This document shows, in pieces, positions 45,700 to 56,150 of a stretch of DNA of 64,000 nt (positions within the stretch are counted from its first letter, which is position 1; the number at the start of each line of letters is the position of its first letter). This DNA is from Oidiodendron maius Zn (taxonomy: Eukaryota; Ascomycota; Leotiomycetes; Myxotrichaceae), in contig KN832895.1 of assembly GCA_000827325.1 (NCBI GenBank), forward strand, positions 139,438-203,437, given 5' to 3'. The translations under genes were made by a program, and so were the position numbers. A model generated the notes under the pieces. The model saw only the letters and a program-made list of their open reading frames with translations, was not told where the DNA came from and made no database searches.

Positions 45700-46584
45700 C
45701 TATATACGTAAATCTATAGGAACTTGCAACGCAGCCGCAACACTGAACACTACCACCGCAAGATTAAATCGATCCGGGTAGATCTTAATCATCGCATTGA
45801 CAATCTCCTCCGGAGATTTGGCGTTTTTGTTCTCCTCCAACACCCTTCCAAAATCTTGCAGGTATTTTTTTGTAGCGGCTAAATGCCACACACCATCTAT
45901 CTCCTCAGCCTGCCGATGACCCGGTACAACATATAACGGTTGTAGCGCCTCAACTTTTTCAATGGCACGAATCCACTCCTCGCGTTTGGCGCGTGTGTTT
46001 GCTTCGGCCAGCATCTGGTGTACCTGGCCGTAGACGACATCGCCACACACTGCCAGTCGCAGGTCTGGTACCCAGAGGATGGATGAATCGTAGGTATCCG
46101 AATGCCCCGTATCAATCACCTGACAGGTGTGCTTGGTTCCTAGATAGAATGTCTTGCTGCTCGGGTCTGGTAGCGGACGAGCTAATTGGAAGGGTCGATA
46201 GATCTGATCCGGGAAACGGGATCCCCACGTCGTATTGTACGCCTCATCTTCAATCTGCTGCTCCATATGTCGAATCGTGCCTTGGGTTGCGACCGGAATG
46301 GCATCTGGGAATTTCTGGAGAAGCTGAGGAATGCCGAAGAAGTGGTCACCGTGACCATGTGTAATATAGATATACGACAGCTTGCGCCCCGGCGCAATCT
46401 TCTCGATCCAAGTGATGAGGTCGTTGGTTTGCTGGATGGTAATTGGAGTGTCTACGAGAACGGCCTCTGTTGTGGTGTAGATGAGTGTGCAGGAGATCGG
46501 GGACCACATCCCGCCAGGCTTGCCGGTCTGAGGGCTTAAGAAAGGAACGGGAGGAGCGACGAAAACTGCGGACCGGAGCGCCAT
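45700..46584 (-). CDS. Metallo-beta-lactamase-fold hydrolase
   Basis: Single-exon 294-residue hydrolase with a dinuclear metal site. The signature THGHGDHFFG supplies His76, His78, Asp80 and His81; later ligands are DTGHSD (about His157), CGDVVYG (about Asp178) and PGH near 218. No signal peptide. The overall form fits the general fungal MBL-fold hydrolases acting on esters, thioesters or lactones. The stand-alone thioesterases that serve release-less polyketide synthases share this fold, so it is a candidate partner of the synthase at 11544. However, it lies 28 kb away across a transposon nest and I see no diagnostic feature of that subgroup. Confidence 0.85.
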   Translation of the reverse strand: MALRSAVFVAPPVPFLSPQTGKPGGMWSPISCTLIYTTTEAVLVDTPITIQQTNDLITWIEKIAPGRKLSYIYITHGHGDHFFGIPQLLQKFPDAIPVATQGTIRHMEQQIEDEAYNTTWGSRFPDQIYRPFQLARPLPDPSSKTFYLGTKHTCQVIDTGHSDTYDSSILWVPDLRLAVCGDVVYGQVHQMLAEANTRAKREEWIRAIEKVEALQPLYVVPGHRQAEEIDGVWHLAATKKYLQDFGRVLEENKNAKSPEEIVNAMIKIYPDRFNLAVVVFSVAAALQVPIDLRI

Positions 46585-46984
46585 TGTGATTTGGACGATA
46601 TTTTATCTCCACCTAAGCTTTGGACTAGAAATACAATTTTGATCGGGAGAATCTTTTGATTTTGCTATAACTTATATGAAACCTGTGCGGAGTAGATAGT
46701 AATCAGGAAGAGCGAAGTAGATTAGTAAACTGCAGACGAAGGGATAAATATGTCAAGGACAAAAATATAAAGAGTAGCAGAACCAATAGGGCTATTATCT
46801 GACTTTTGTTCGGGCGCAGTTTCCGAAGACGGCAAGAGGTTTCAAGAAGAACTGTTCCAATCAGTATTGCATGCTACCATTCTCCTAAAAGGGCAAAAAT
46901 GAATAGAGATTTGTTTTAGTCTGTTATTTGTACAGGGATGGAAGTATTGTGGGAAGGTGGCGTACCGTGAACTTCAGAAAGAGA

Positions 46985-47184
46985 TACGGAGGTACAGTGG
47001 CGAAGTAAAGTAATAGCACTAGTATGGGGGTGATTACGCTTACTCTAATAAAGTAGTACACAACAAACATCGATTTTACGCGCCTTGTATCGCGTTTCTG
47101 ATGTTTGTTGTGTACTGCTTCATTAGGGTAAGCGTAAGCACCCCTACTAGTGTTATTACTTTACTTCACCGCCGTACATCCGTA
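46985..47184. mobile_element. Foldback MITE (about 200 bp, TA-flanked)
   Basis: Two imperfect arms of about 85 bases: left starts CGGAGGTACAGTGGCGAAG, right end reverse-complements to CGGATGTACGGCGGTGAAG. They continue in parallel through AGTAAAGTAATA, CACTAGTA and GTACACAACAAACATC to a short loop. TA dinucleotides lie at both ends, fitting Tc1/mariner-type insertion. It has no coding capacity. Confidence 0.75.
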
Positions 47185-47229
47185 CATCTGCAGCACCATG
47201 ATCCATTCCGGGACTGACATCCTTGCGAC

Positions 47230-47460
47230 CGTCTATGCGTACCTCGGCGTTCGTCGATTTCGAAGTGCAACAACCTTCCTACATTCGAATGATACCAAAC
47301 AAGAGTCCGTGGGTTGAAGTGCTGATCTTGCCGAGACGAATGATAGCAACGTCCCCCTGTAACAAGACTGTACGCACGCGAATCAGGCGAGACAACATCG
47401 GAAGATGATGCGTTACCAAAATGATCAGGTTATGGACGATCACGATGCCGAAGTGCTCTT
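47230..47460 (-). pseudogene. Possible ABC-transporter C-terminal relic
   Basis: Minus-strand reading LIILVTHHLPMLSRLIRV followed by LLQGDVAIIRLG resembles the switch (H-loop) segment of an ATP-binding cassette. Walker A, signature and Walker B motifs are not seen, and a foldback MITE and a solo LTR lie on either side. Weak evidence; may be coincidence. Confidence 0.3.
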
Positions 47461-47586
47461 ATAAAAGAAATGCTACCTTGAAGATTCGGACGGTACTCAA
47501 CGCTGACGGCAATCACTTCACGGTACACTTGGCCCAGAAGGCACATTGAGAACACGCTATGACGGGATCCTCGTCATTAGAAGATG

Positions 47587-47883
47587 TCACATCCAGTGGG
47601 GCTAGGAGAGCACCACATGATAGGATATAATATAGGGTAATTTAGGTGCTCTGATTCTCTAACTAAGGGGGTTTCCAGCAACCGGTATATAACCTTATCG
47701 GTGGCAAATACCAGCCTGGGCTGAACGAGCTGAATAGAGCTGAAATAGAGCTGAATACAGCTCTCGAATAGCTGAATAAAGAAAGCAATATACCTGAGTA
47801 TTGTGGCGATAGTTCTGGTTAGTTTAGTCGGTAGTTCAACTAGACTAACTTAACTTCCGGATCCCGCGACTAATTCCGGGACA
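47587..47883. repeat. Solo LTR (297 bp)
   Basis: Starts TGTCACATCCAGTGG and ends AATTCCGGGACA (inverted TGTC...GACA). It is flanked by the perfect 5-bp duplication GAAGA (47582-47586, 47884-47888). It contains repeated GAGCTGAATA-type units near 47725-47775. Confidence 0.78.
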
Positions 47884-48073
47884 GAAGATAACTTCTACCA
47901 CACGCCATAACATTCAACATCATCCCTTTTTCAACGCCAACAAACACCTTCTCAACTGACGCCAAGTACAAAGTGAACACAAGGCTGAATTTCAACACTG
48001 AGCATTGATCACGCCATAGTCTCACACCATAGTCTCACACGCCGGACACCATACAACATCATATTCTATACTA

Positions 48074-50224
48074 TCACTTCGAAAATCTAACGAATGTGCA
48101 TTCCATCACGTCCTCCATCTTCTCCCAAATATTCCTCCTCCTCACTAGTTCGTTGACAGAGTGCGTCCATGCGATACTAGCCAGAACCTGCCTTGCCTCA
48201 ACCCAACTGCCTATATCCAGCATCCTCTTCGCCTGCACCAGCTGTGCCCCGAACCATACCCTTTCTGCTTCATCCACCGCTGCTGCTGCGCCAATCATGA
48301 GGACCCAGAACATGATATTCATGGACGGGGTGAGAGTGCTGTTGATATAGAGGGTGGCAGCGGGGATGGCGGGAGAGATGTGAGGCGCGAGGGCAGAGTG
48401 CAATGTGGTGACGAGGTTGGAGATAATACGCGCGTGCGGATTGACGTTGCGAAACCCGATTTCGACGTATATGAGGGCTGCAAGATTGCAGGCCCGGTCA
48501 ATGATGACGGTTCGGCATATGGGAGATATGGGCAGAGAGGCGGATAGGGACATCAGGCGCCGCTGGACCGAGTAGACTGCATCGCTGTACCAGAGATTGT
48601 CCACGCATTTGGGTATCTTCAGGTCATCAATGTTTTTCAGGGTGTAAGTGAGGTAGCGAAGGTCGAGAAGTGCGGTCGCTAAGGCAGGGCACAAGATCGA
48701 TAGATCGGCAAGTGGACTTTCATTCAATGCTTCGCCTTCCAGACTTGATTCTAGAAAATCTACTGATCCCCGAGCAGGTGATCCTTCACCGACAGCAAGA
48801 TCCTGCGGAGAAACCACCTCACACTCTAATGGCAATATATGTCTTGCTGAGAAGCGAGGAGTCGACCCTAAGGCGTTTGCACAATTGAGATCTGACCTAT
48901 AGAGGGCGTGAGTAGGCTTGTAGAGACAGATTTCGGCCCATTCACCCACCAAAGGATTAGTCGTTGCAGATCCGGTGACGAAATATTTTGAAGTCCGCCT
49001 ATCATCCTTATCATCTCATCAAGTCCGTTCATGTGAGCTAAAACGGGAGCTAATGCGCCATTGGTCGCCTTATAGAACCGATGAGGGGTCAGTAGGTTTC
49101 ATTCCAGTCCTATCACACGTTAAGAAAGATAATAGGGCTCACACCTCATAGCTTGCCATGCTTGCAACTGCTCCTATGGTATAGGGGCAGAGTCCACTTG
49201 TTGTTGCATTTGCAAGTCTCTCGTTCAGGATTCGTATAGCATCTGTCCTCCAGATCAAGGATTCTGTTGGATCCCCTTGTTCTTGTAGCATACTCAGGTT
49301 TCCAGCTGCATGGGAAAGCGCAACTCGGAGCATCGCAGAATCTTGAGTAGCGAGAAAATGCCATCGGCTTCGACAAGTCCTCATTAGTCCTACTGACATT
49401 ACGTTCACTGTAACGAGAGAGGACGTCATTAGCCTCTAAAATGGTAATGATAAGTATAACACTTTGATTATCATCTGGTAGGTATACTATATCAGACCAG
49501 AGACAAGGATCAACTCACAGTGACTAATGAGCAGATGAGCGCGTCGTGTGTTAAGACCAGGAACTGTATCAAAAGGATCTAGCAAATCTGCACCGAGATT
49601 GGACTGATAAAAGTCCTGTGGTTTTAGCTTAGCGCCGATCTGTTCAGATGATGCTCTGGAATAGGCTTCGTTCTGCCTTCGAGGGACTGGTTCTCTGCTT
49701 TTGCCTGTACCACTCCGATGGGCCGTGGTCCCTTTGAGTGACACGACTGGTCGATTCTGAAAACATTTTGATTGAGACAAGGTCTCTAGCGAATTCTCAC
49801 TGGAGAATGTGTCTGGATTATGGCTGAAAGTCGTCGAAGTTGTATGGGTACCCACCGCAGGGCTTCCCTCCTCACCACTGTCATTTTCAACCTCACCGAT
49901 ACTAAATACAGAGCACTTCGTGGAGAATGGGGGTACATCTCTCAGAGGAGTCCTATATATACTCTGCTTTCGTTTCTTCGTCCAACCTGCTGGTCCAAGT
50001 TTGAACCGAATGATTTCCTGCGTCGTTTCACTACTTGGAGCCACGTTATTCAGGTCGCCCTCTATCTCCCCCACAGGCGCCTCTCCTCGAAGAGACTTGC
50101 ATTTACTGCTGAAGTCTCGCATCGCATGCGCCCGGACTTTGGTCAGATCTTCTTCGTCAAGTGTTGCTCGTTCTGATAAGTTGATGAACTGGAGATCAAG
50201 TGGCTTCTGGGGTTGCCCCATCAT
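48074..50224 (-). CDS. Fungal_trans_2-type transcription-factor-like protein
   Basis: Putative regulator of 636 residues without an N-terminal zinc cluster. Four exons: 50224-49519, 49407-49145, 49068-48950 and 48896-48074; joins restore the family frame (SMASYE to ATNGALAPVLAHMNGLDEM, then LILW to SDLNCANALGSTPRF). The N-terminus has the family's LQFINLS and VRAHAMRDF motifs, then a low-complexity linker; the rest is helical with EAIR-like and HMNGLDEMIRMIGGL segments. Such proteins are abundant in filamentous ascomycetes and mostly uncharacterised. Introns are 111, 76 and 53 bases; the last uses a GTGGGT donor, so that junction is the least certain. Neighbours give no clue to function. Confidence 0.75.
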
Positions 50225-51871
50225 AGCGACCTTCGAGCTATCTGCTGTGGTAAGATATCGTAGCGTAGGCTATGGCATATTGCCAGGGCTGATGCTTATG
50301 TTGGCAAAAATCGCTTGCATTTGATTCTTTGCGCCATTATGAGCTTCAAGACGGCTTCGTCTTTCCCCGAGAGAATGAAACCTATTTACGCCCAGCTCTA
50401 AGCCTAAAACGCACTAGTTCCATATTATATAATGAATCCTTCAGGGTTCCACTAACTTAACAGCTTCCTTGGTTGCTGATTGCAAGGGTGGGCTCAATTA
50501 TTCAGCTTGTCACCCCTGAAGGGCCAGAGTAATCCGAAACTCACTCCCGTTTAGTGATCACTATGAGTAATAACCTTATATATATCTGACGCCACTCTGC
50601 TTACATTCCATATTGAAGGCTTTAAAAGTCAAACTATGGCTCCTTGCCCTTGATAAGCACTGTGACACCACAAACAACGATTCTGATTGGCTCAGATGGA
50701 CTACAGGGTGTTATTAGCGTCTAGTGGGGACGCCTTTATGCCGTTCAAGGAGGACCCGGCAAAAAGTTACGACAGTGCTACTGTAGTTAGCGTTTGGCAT
50801 TTTCATTTGTACTAGATATACACCCAGAATTTATGCCTACTGCTTCCCTCCAAGGCCCCTCTAATGCACTCGATTTGGGTTCCTCCTCCTCCCTGATTTC
50901 GACTCCTTATACTCATTACCTCCTTTGAGCCTAATAACCTCTTGTATATGAATCGGAGCCCTCTCTTACCCTATGTCATCCCAGCAGTTTACCCAATCCT
51001 TTGCCAGCTTTTTCACAGAGGTGGCTGGACCTGGCTTAGTTGTTTCCCTCTTCATCCCCATCCAGGGAAGCTCAATTGCATTCAGATCAGACGAATTCGG
51101 TAGCCAAATCATACACTAAACATACTACATATCGTATGTTGGCTGCTGATACCAAGGTGCATGTGGTGACACATTATTCTCCTGAACAATTGTGGTTGGT
51201 CAATCCGTCATACACTCTAGCGCAAAGAGCAAATCCATACCTGCATCCCAATGGTCACAATACTACATTGTAGCCGTTCAATCACAGGTTCGTCAATGGA
51301 ACCCCGTCTGCAACAGCTTTTGCAGCATCCTCCAGCTGGTCGGTCATCAAAGAGGCATGTTGTAAGGCCGTAAGCAAGTGGAGCATATACATATAGCTGG
51401 ATTATACACCTCTTTTACTGTTGCTGAAGGGTGCTACTACTATAATACGATCCCTATTTTAATTGTAACCAATATTGAGTTTAGCGCTATATGCTCGTAA
51501 TCCTTGACACACAGCCTTGAATAGGATAGGCGAGGAGACGTGAGAAAGGTGCGAGAACTAGTTCTTCCAACCTTGACAAACTTTCCATGACAACGGCCAA
51601 ACTGGGCCTTGTCAGCGTCAGTGCCATTGAGGTCGTAGTCTACCAACGCAGAGGCGATGCTTTGTCAAATCCATTTGGGTATCACAGATACAAGAGAGTG
51701 GAAGAATATTAGCTGCACAGGGAACAAACGACACGACTATCCAAAGAGAGCATCCATTTCACCAGTCTATCCTCTTTGTAGTTGTCCTCTTATGCTCTTA
51801 GCATACTGCCCGGTTCGATTGATGCTTCACCGAGGTCGGTCATGTTGAGGGAGCATCAATACTTACATTTC
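50225..51871. other. Intergenic with a transposase relic
   Basis: No intact gene. Bases about 50820-51300 hold a decayed transposase (separate entry). Elsewhere stops occur in all frames. Confidence 0.5.
50820..51300 (-). pseudogene. Tc1/mariner-type transposase relic (DDE C-terminus)
   Basis: The minus-strand reading gives VQENNVSPHAPWYQQ followed by WLPNSSDLNAIELPWM and GMKRETT, the second and third catalytic-block neighbourhoods of Tc1/Ant1-like fungal transposases. In-frame stops lie between the blocks. The N-terminus and terminal repeats are not found, so this is a fragment. Confidence 0.65.
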
Positions 51872-52924
51872 CTATCGTATGTCCGCAATCCTCAAGACTG
51901 CTTTCCCGAAGTTCCTGCCTTCTAGCATACCGACGAATCCCTCCGGCCCATTGTCAATACCCTCGGTGACACTTATCCTTGCTTTCAAGCTCCCATCATG
52001 GAGCCACTTGCTCACATTCTCATCGCGTTCCTTGATGTATACGGGCCCAATGTTTGAGTCTCCGACAATAAACCCTCTAAATGTCAAGCGCTTCGATACC
52101 ACTAAGGACAGGTTCTTAACACCGTATCGCTCGGATGCCGGTATGCTATACTGGCTGATCATTCCGCAAGCCACGATCCTTCCGAAGTTATTCATGGCAT
52201 CCAGTGCTGCTTCAAGTTGTTCACCTCCTACATTTTCATAGTATATGTCAACGCCATTCGGTGCCAAGCGGGCCAGAGCGTCTGCCGGCTTCTCTTTCTT
52301 ATAGTTGAATCCTCCGTCAAAATTCATTTCCCTGACGATATATTCCAATTTCTCATCGGAGCCAACAGAACCAATCACTCGGAGACCCTCACGCTTAGCC
52401 AATTGGCCGACAATTTGTCCAACAGCTCCCGAGGCAGCCGAGATAAAAATCGTCTCCCCGTTGACGGGTTTGCCAATCTCGTACAAAGACGCGTAGGCGG
52501 TCAATCCGGGCATCCCCAACGGCCCCAGGAAGTACTTGGGGTCGAGGTTATACGGGTTCTCGATCTTCCTGAGGGATTCCGCAAATTGCTTGGGGACGGA
52601 TGAATACTCTTCGGTTGGCAAGTTTCCGTAAACTAAATCTCCGGCCTTGAGCCTTGGGTCATGAGACTTGAGGATTTTGGAAACCGTCCCGGACCCAATG
52701 GGACCGCCCAGTTGGTAGGGGGGAGAGTAAGACTTCACGGACGCATCGCGCATGCGACCTCGTTGGTACGGATCGAAGGAGACATAGAAGTTCTTGGTTG
52801 TTACCCCGCTGGCTGGCGGGGCTTGCTCAAGGTCGAATTCGCGGGCCACGACGGCTAGGTGTTTCCCAGCAACTGGCAGCCCAGATGGGACTTCTTGGAA
52901 GATGACACCCTTGTTCTGAACCAT
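51872..52924 (-). CDS. NADP-dependent alkenal/one oxidoreductase (MDR family)
   Basis: Single-exon 350-residue zinc-free medium-chain dehydrogenase/reductase of the leukotriene-B4/prostaglandin-reductase type. These reduce C=C bonds of alpha,beta-unsaturated aldehydes and ketones with NADPH. Seen: the N-terminal FYVSFDPYQRGRM segment, the nucleotide-binding ISAASGAVGQIVGQLAK (about 159-175), the DIYYENVGGEQL segment and the C-terminal EGFVGMLEGRNFGKAVLRI. The start at 52924 gives a normal N-terminus. Cytosolic; commonly protects against reactive carbonyls, sometimes recruited to metabolite clusters. No defect seen. Confidence 0.9.
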   Translation of the reverse strand: MVQNKGVIFQEVPSGLPVAGKHLAVVAREFDLEQAPPASGVTTKNFYVSFDPYQRGRMRDASVKSYSPPYQLGGPIGSGTVSKILKSHDPRLKAGDLVYGNLPTEEYSSVPKQFAESLRKIENPYNLDPKYFLGPLGMPGLTAYASLYEIGKPVNGETIFISAASGAVGQIVGQLAKREGLRVIGSVGSDEKLEYIVREMNFDGGFNYKKEKPADALARLAPNGVDIYYENVGGEQLEAALDAMNNFGRIVACGMISQYSIPASERYGVKNLSLVVSKRLTFRGFIVGDSNIGPVYIKERDENVSKWLHDGSLKARISVTEGIDNGPEGFVGMLEGRNFGKAVLRIADIR

Positions 52925-53832
52925 TTTGGAGGTATATTGGGGGTTTGATTCGCTTTGGCGTGATTGTGATTGAAATATGCGAGTAGAATCCAGGATATAT
53001 AGAAGGGTGCAAAACAGAGGGGAGCAGAGAGAGGGGCTACGAGCTATGACATATATTGGAGCCGAATAACCACCCTAGTATGTATCTCTTGCCCAGTCTT
53101 ATCATGACCAAAATCATCCGCAGGTCTTCCCTCCATCAGGTACTGTCTCCAGAAAACATCACGGAATGTATATTTGTCAGGCGGGCTGTGTGGATGGCGA
53201 ATGCATCCATCACCGGAGCAGCTTCCACTTCCTCCAATGATGGCCGTGATGGTGATCTGCCAGGACGAGAAAACCTCCCCTTTCATCGCGCCCGCCGATG
53301 GAGTAAAACGCCCTATCAGTCAACATCCAATGCTTTTGCAAGCAGCATCAACAAGCGCCGGAAGCGCCGGAAACGAGAGGGGGGAGGTCCAAGTTAGGGA
53401 TGTTTAGTAATCTCCTTTTACCTGAATAGTGAACAAATAGGCATTTCCCCAACGGCGAAAACCCCTAAAGGAAAAATCGGCTAGAGGCTAGGGTTGCTTG
53501 ATTTCCAACACGGTAACATCTGCTGACATATCAGTCTATTTCTGAGTTAACATAATTGCAGAGTTGGTATAAATTGGTCACGTAGAGCAGGTGAGAATAC
53601 GCATCCATGTTCAGCCGTCACGCAGAGAGCTCTCCGAATTCCAAATTCCACTCACACGATTTATCATATCACAGCAGCCCTCTGGACCCTAATACTCTCT
53701 ATATAGAGTTTTGCTATGGTTTATCCCCACCGAAACAAATAGTTTGAACCCATAGATCTTCATCGCGTCCAACATAGCGCCGTATCTATTATTTCCTCAA
53801 TTCACAGGACTTCCACCACTCTACCGCCAACC
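52925..53832. promoter_or_regulatory. Upstream region of the oxidoreductase and the SDR stub
   Basis: No gene supported. The part next to 52924 should contain the oxidoreductase promoter. The part just left of 53833 looks like a normal 5' leader for a + strand gene that is no longer there. Short frames at 53056-53407 look accidental. Confidence 0.35.
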
Positions 53833-53862
53833 ATGCCTTCAGAGACCATCCTCATCACCGGT
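53833..53862 (+). pseudogene. Possible 5' stub of a short-chain dehydrogenase
   Basis: A good start context (GCCAACCATGCC) opens MPSETILITG, the usual first strand of an SDR Rossmann fold, then GGTATCTTCC, which is either an intron donor or a breakpoint. No further SDR sequence follows; the 3' end of the DUF2985 gene lies antisense here. It could be chance. Confidence 0.35.
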
Positions 53863-55276
53863 ATCTTCCCTCTGCATGCGATCGCCAATTGTTCCCTCCA
53901 AGTCTCTCATCTGTTTTAAGATTGCCTGATCCTCCTCGCTAACGGGAACACCCTCCACTTTCTTAACAATCCTCCCCGCTTTGAAAACGACAAATCCACC
54001 AGCCGCCGCAACTATACAGGCGAGAGATATAAACAGTCCTGTAGCCCAACCAGGTCTATTAAAACGGTTCAGACCCCACATTATACCGTCCAACACGATC
54101 TGAAGAATACTATTCCACACATAGCACCAGATGTAGAAATCCAGTTTCCAGTAAGGTGTCGGCTGTGCTCGTTCTCCTGTGAGTGGTGGGTCTGGAGTTT
54201 TGTCGATAGGAAGTGCAAAGATAGATTCAGATAGATTCGACGGGATAGAGTCTTGTTTCTGGTCAAAATGTATTGGAATGTCCTGGGATCCCTGCAGGCG
54301 GAACCAATCACGATTTATGCCTGCGAGGCAGCGCAATGCGCTTTCGTCGTGGTAGATCCGCCATTTTAACAGGTAGTACAGGTCTCTGAATCGCCAGGGG
54401 ATCAGACCTAGACCAGTGACATTAAACAATGCATTAATTATTTGAGATGTAATCTCTATCCAGACTTTTGCTTTGCTGTGGATATCTGAACATTTTGGAT
54501 GGCACACTATGAAGTATTAGCTGGAATTTTGTGTAGGGAGTAGTATGTTTGTACGTACTAGCAGGTGCTCCGCCGATGAGGACTATGAACAGCATGCCTC
54601 CCCAGGCAACCACGTTCAGACTGTATATGGTAATAATGAAACCGAAAGGCGTTAGGAAGAACTTCCAAAAAGCATGCAGGGCAATGGTAATCGACTTGCC
54701 AAGCGTATGTTTAGGAGGGAACTGATAGCCATTGGCATATGAAACTTTCGGGTCGTGGAGTACCGCTTGGCTGAGAGTCAAATCGCGAGCCTCAGAGGCG
54801 GGATTATCCTTTACCAGAAGAGATTCGGCTTTTCTGCAGGTCCTCGTCCGGGTCTCCTTATCTTCGCTCCGGGTTATCTCTATTTCTGTCATTGGTTCCG
54901 GTACTGAGAACGGCCTTGTCCGTGGTGCGACCTTAGCTGTCATTAACTGCTTTCCGGAACTGTTTAGAATATGGAAATCCGAATTTCGGTGTGCTTGGCT
55001 GTTGCGTCGCTGGCCTGGCCCAGACCAGCCATCGCTATTATATTTGCCTTTCTTGACATCTGAAACAGATGGAAGGCTCGAAGCTAGAGCACCAGAAGCA
55101 TGGAAGAAACCCAGAGGTGCGCTGGAACCTAAAAACTTGCGGTGCGTGCTGTGTATAAATCTGTCATCAGTGGTCCCCAAGGGTCCAGAGTCGTAATTAT
55201 TGCCTGCGTCGCTAGATTGGGGAACTGTTGAAGCTTGAGCACCCTGAGGTCGGCCATCTGCGGCTGGAGCCGCCAT
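53839..55276 (-). CDS. DUF2985-family membrane protein
   Basis: 461 residues in two exons, 55276-54559 and 54506-53839 (52-base intron; join gives GGAPA-MCHPKCSD). The N-terminal 180 residues are Ser/Pro/charged and probably cytosolic. The family core follows: FWKFFLTPFGFIITIY, LNVVAWGGMLFIVLI (first membrane segment), IWIEITSQ-like and FNVTGLGLIPWRFRDLYYLLKWR. Two more hydrophobic spans follow near residues 365-390 (IWCYVWNSILQIVLDGIM) and 400-425 (GLFISLACIVAAAGGFVVF). The function of this fungal family is unknown. The last residues overlap the possible SDR stub on the other strand, so the native C-terminus may have been replaced. Confidence 0.85.
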
Positions 55277-56150
55277 TATATGATGACGGCTGGTAGACTC
55301 CTGCGATGAATTACAATTTATTGCAATTTATTGCGGTGGTGCCTTTGTACACGGAACTGAGGAAGTGAAACGGACGGATTTCAGATATGCCAAAACAAGA
55401 TGAGGATGGTTTACAAACAAGCCATTGGCAAGGGCCGGACAATAAAGCAAATCCAGACAGAAGGGAGGATCGGAAAGGGGCTGTGATAGAGACAAGCAAT
55501 TTAAGAGGTGGGCGACGGCAATACGAAGTAGTGCATGAAGCATATATGTCTCGATGGAAGGTTTGTAGGCATCTAATTGGTCGTCACATTATGTTATTTG
55601 AATTTACGGAGTAAAGCCTCTCTGATTACTATCAGTCTGTCGGCCATCAGTCTGGGAGCGTTCTGCAGCGCACGTCCCGTAGAGTTACATGGATGTCCTG
55701 CAGCGAGATGGCTATTCCTAATATAATAGTTATGTAAATGGCACCTTACCTCCTTAGGTAACTCAATGGCCCATTATAGAATAAATTTTTGTCATATTAG
55801 GCATAGCCATTCTCGCCTGTAGCACATACTTACCTAAAGGTATAGCATAACCTTCGCATACTTTGCCACCACCACGACGAGGTGCTTCGAGAGCATTTTC
55901 CCATTTCAGTAAAAGAAATAGCGCTCCGGGAAGCGGGACGGGCTAGTTTCGACGCCATGAAGTCTCAGGTTTTTGCATTGTCAGTTTCAAGACTATTTCT
56001 AAATCGGGAAAATGATTCTCCCACGAATATATTGCTAGGTGGCTAAATGTCCCTCTCAACGACTTCTGCGCTTCCCCAGTGAGCAGGAAGGACTCACAAT
56101 AGTTCGCGAATTGTCTTGTTCGTTATCACACGTAAGCCATATTGACCGCC
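55277..56150. other. Intergenic stretch between divergent genes
   Basis: Divergent promoters for the DUF2985 and glycosyltransferase genes. No coding homology. The glycosyltransferase ATG has a strong CCGCCATGG context. Confidence 0.4.

Larger units (their letters stand above)
46585..48073. other. Repeat-rich intergenic region
   Basis: Contains a foldback MITE (46985-47184), a possible transporter relic (47230-47460) and a solo LTR (47587-47883), but no intact gene. Confidence 0.6.

Noticed and set aside
45700-46584. Firm call of the MBL hydrolase as the PKS thioesterase
   Set aside because: Only the general fold motif is visible; position is 28 kb away across transposons. Kept as a hypothesis only.
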